The notes under the pieces were generated by a model that was not told the DNA's origin, made no database searches, and saw only the letters and a program-made list of their open reading frames with translations. A stretch of DNA of 64,000 nucleotides from Galeruca laticollis (taxonomy: Eukaryota > Arthropoda > Insecta > Coleoptera > Chrysomelidae), in NCBI GenBank assembly GCA_963921935.1, contig OY998185.1, positions 28,054,487 to 28,118,486 on the forward strand, given 5' to 3'. Shown here piece after piece: positions 61,716-64,000 of this stretch; positions within the stretch are counted from its first letter, which is position 1; the number at the start of each line of letters is the position of its first letter. The translations under genes and the position numbers were made by a program.

Positions 61716-62997
61716 CTGCAAAACATATTCATGTATTAATGAGAATGTTATCAAAGAAACAAAAATATATTTTTGGAAACAAAATTAAAGTTTTCAAATT
61801 TGATTTGACAGGAAAAATGTATAAAATAAAAATGGTAATTTTGATTTCCAAATATACATAACATATTTTAACTAATTAGTATTCTAATATATACAGGATG
61901 TCTTACTATCAATGATTTGCAGCTGTGCGTTAAAAACTAAACTGTTCAAAATTGTCGCTTCACTCCAAATATCGATTTTATATTGTTCTTGATTTTTTTA
62001 AATTTAATATTGAGATCTAATTTAAAATTAAAATTGTTCATCATAATTAATGCCTAGGTACAGAAAATTTAACTTCAACTTGTATTCAAATCTATACTTC
62101 ACAATAACTTCTCTAATATCTCATCTAGTTAATAAAGGCAGGTCTTGTGATGTGACACTTTGCAATATTTTGCATGAAAATCGATTAATACCCCATTCAC
62201 AAAGCGAACGGCATATATGGTCTTGTATGTTTTCTAGATATATGCGACAAAATTCAGGAGGTAATTGCTCGTATGAAATTAAGATGGGTCTTTCCTATAA
62301 CAAAATTTCCTCAGCCCACCCCTTTCCGAGATATCACCCTTAAAATGTGGTGACTAAAATTGAGTTTTTATTTTTTTATAAAATTTCAGTAAAGCTAGAA
62401 ACTTGAAATTTTGTAATTTCGTGCACTCGCAAAGGACTAACCACGGGTATTTTTTCAATATTCCTGTTACATTATACAGGGGTGAAATTAGCAACCCTTA
62501 CTTTATTTAAATTCAAAACTATTTTTGGAGATGAAGTTGTATGAAGTAAAATTATAACTTACAATCCTTGTTTTATTTAAAAAAAAATTATTACATTTTT
62601 TCCCCAAACCAATAGCTGCAGAAAAAAAATAAACACAATTTATATTTTTTTTAATAAATTGAATGGAAAACAGTATACATATTTTTCTGTTGTCTGTTGT
62701 TTGCAATAATGGGTAGTTTAAGGGATTGGTGCATGATTGTAGCATTTATAAATGTGTTTGGCTTCCCAACTGTATCATTACTTGTCTTATTCGAATTTGT
62801 TTTTAAATTTCGTGGTATATCAAAATGATTACCCTTTCAAGTTATTGTAAAAATACATTGAACACAGCTGCAAGCCATCCTTAACAAGACCACCTTTATA
62901 GTTTGCATTCATCAGTGTGTAACATAAAGTAAATAAAAACGCTTCAAATTAAATTACTATAAACGAAAAAAAAACATAAGTTCATGGTTTAATTACC
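61716..62997 (-). other. Intron between the two alternative alpha-q last exons
   Basis: For the distal isoform this is intron; for the proximal isoform its first part is 3' UTR. A block at about 61890-62480 (from ATACAGGATGTCTTAC, with CACCCCTTTCCGAGATATCA) looks like a degraded repeat, but I see no clear ends. Confidence 0.55.
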
Positions 62998-63080
62998 TTA
63001 AGCTAAATTAAATTCTTTTAGTGCTGTTTGCATTATAGTATCTTTCACGGCACAAAATACAAGTTTAATATTTTCTGTGT
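62998..63080 (-). CDS. G-protein alpha-q, proximal alternative last exon
   Basis: After a good polypyrimidine tract and acceptor (TTTTTCTTTTAATTTATAG), the minus strand reads, with split codon G|AC, TENIKLVFCAVKDTIMQTAL and then KEFNLA-stop: 83 nt including TAA. It is a second version of the exon at 61633-61715, of equal length and phase. The two differ at about ten of 27 residues, mostly in the alpha-5 helix and the last residues (KEFNLA against REYNLV). Alternative C-terminal exons of Gq-alpha are known in Drosophila, so this is likely a conserved insect arrangement. Because each exon has its own stop, they are mutually exclusive terminal exons. Confidence 0.85.
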
Positions 63081-64000
63081 CTATAAATTAAAAGAAAAAA
63101 ATCCATTCCGTAGAGAGCATGCATGAACACAAAGACAAAAATATAATTAAAATATATTGTTGAGCATTCATGTTAAAGAAGCGAACTATAAACAGATTTT
63201 TTTAAGTTCATATTAAACTATATGTACGAGGGAGTTGTTGCAAAACTTTTGGTACTATCATGTTCTTGACACCTATCTTCAAAGTATCACACACTTATTG
63301 TTATTTTAGTCAATTTTAACAAAAATCTTGAGGTGGTATAGCATTTCTAAAGTTTACTGAAGAACTACAATTTGTAACATGTGTATAGGATCCTCTCAAA
63401 ATATGTATATGTATATTCAAATGTGAATTTTCTTGAGTCGTTCTGGAGTAGACCATACTGCTTAATAAAAAAACGTTATCATGGCAAATGTTTACTTCAA
63501 CTTTCAGATCGTTGGGAGTGGTAAGGTAATTCTTATTTAAAATTATTTATCATGATATTTTAGAGATCATTCTCGTAAGATCAGGAAACACAGGGTGTTA
63601 CATATCTTGGGAATTCAAAATTAAGGAAAAGGATATGTCTGATAAAACTTAAAATGAAATAATTCAAAGAATATTTAATCAACTGACAAAAATGGATCAT
63701 TCTTAAATATGCGGGGTCAACAAAGAAAGAGATGTCAAGGATCACTGTCAACTTTTTGATTATCCATACTACCAACGTAAAACTCTAAAAACGTTTATAA
63801 AATTGTAGATTCTAACATTGAACATTGATAAGAGAACGAATTAGGTTATAGATACCTTTAATCTAAGATCAGAATGGAAAAATAATAATTGGAAAAACAT
63901 GATTTTTAAAATAAGCCCAAGCTTAAATTTCAGCTGATTTGCTTAAAAAATAAGACAGGATACTACATTTTAGTAAAGATGCATGGTTTTCTTATTTCTT
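63081..64000 (-). other. Upstream alpha-q intron (partial)
   Basis: No further alpha-q exon was found up to the window edge. The next exon should end with the family's conserved TCAT-type codons plus G and lies beyond 64000. The minus-strand frame at 63581-63775 has no recognised content. Confidence 0.5.

Noticed and set aside
61890..62480. Small Tc1/mariner-like element in the alpha-q intron (ACAGGATGT, CAGGGGTGA)
   Set aside because: The two ends are not inverted copies and no TA duplication was found. Lone ACAGGGTGT motifs at 56526 and 63590 are not supported either.

Overview
This window is nuclear DNA of an insect, possibly a beetle, though the order is a guess. It is AT-rich, carries spliceosomal introns and (TA)n tracts, and is packed with animal transposable elements. 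Few host sequences remain. The firmest is the 3' end of a G-protein alpha-q gene on the minus strand at the right edge, with two alternative last exons (61633-61715 and 62998-63080). There is also a THAP-domain relic at the left edge, an intron-containing relic of a multicopy 'DUF7869-like' gene family (18.1-21.1 kb), and weak traces of a tyrosine-recombinase-like exon.

Left part (1-26.5 kb): a full-length I-clade LINE with two open frames (546-6212, minus) sits in the THAP relic and has a perfect 12-bp target duplication. Next come direct and foldback repeats, then an internally deleted RNase H-type LINE (about 8400-9903). A Ty3/gypsy pol fragment follows, cut by a piggyBac at TTAA (10878-13142). 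After it lie a foldback element, a dead hAT transposase gene, another internally deleted LINE, and the DUF7869-like relic, itself cut by two LINE fragments. Last is a three-level nest: a LINE (21.1-25.5 kb) holds a hAT (21857-24560), which holds a DD41D mariner (22048-24063). A DD34D mariner with an internally deleted but open transposase frame closes this part.

Centre (26.6-54.6 kb): two Ty3/gypsy-type LTR retrotransposons lie in the same minus orientation. Element 1 (29303-45239) has LTRs of about 2.4-2.5 kb that are about 99% alike, and its pol is split by a 5.2-kb LINE. Element 2 (48307-54529) has 504-bp LTRs. Both encode a Gag with a long coiled coil and an asparagine-rich tail and no zinc knuckle. 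Both place pol in the -1 frame behind gag, with a slippery-type heptamer at the gag stop. A third, diverged long LTR (26647-29246) stands head-to-head with element 1 and makes a palindrome of about 5 kb. The outer 5' ends of all three 5' LTRs touch (TA)n tracts.

Right part (54.6-64 kb): AT-rich DNA with no recognisable gene until the two alpha-q exons. The exons are the same length and phase, each has its own acceptor and stop, and they encode different receptor-contacting C-termini.
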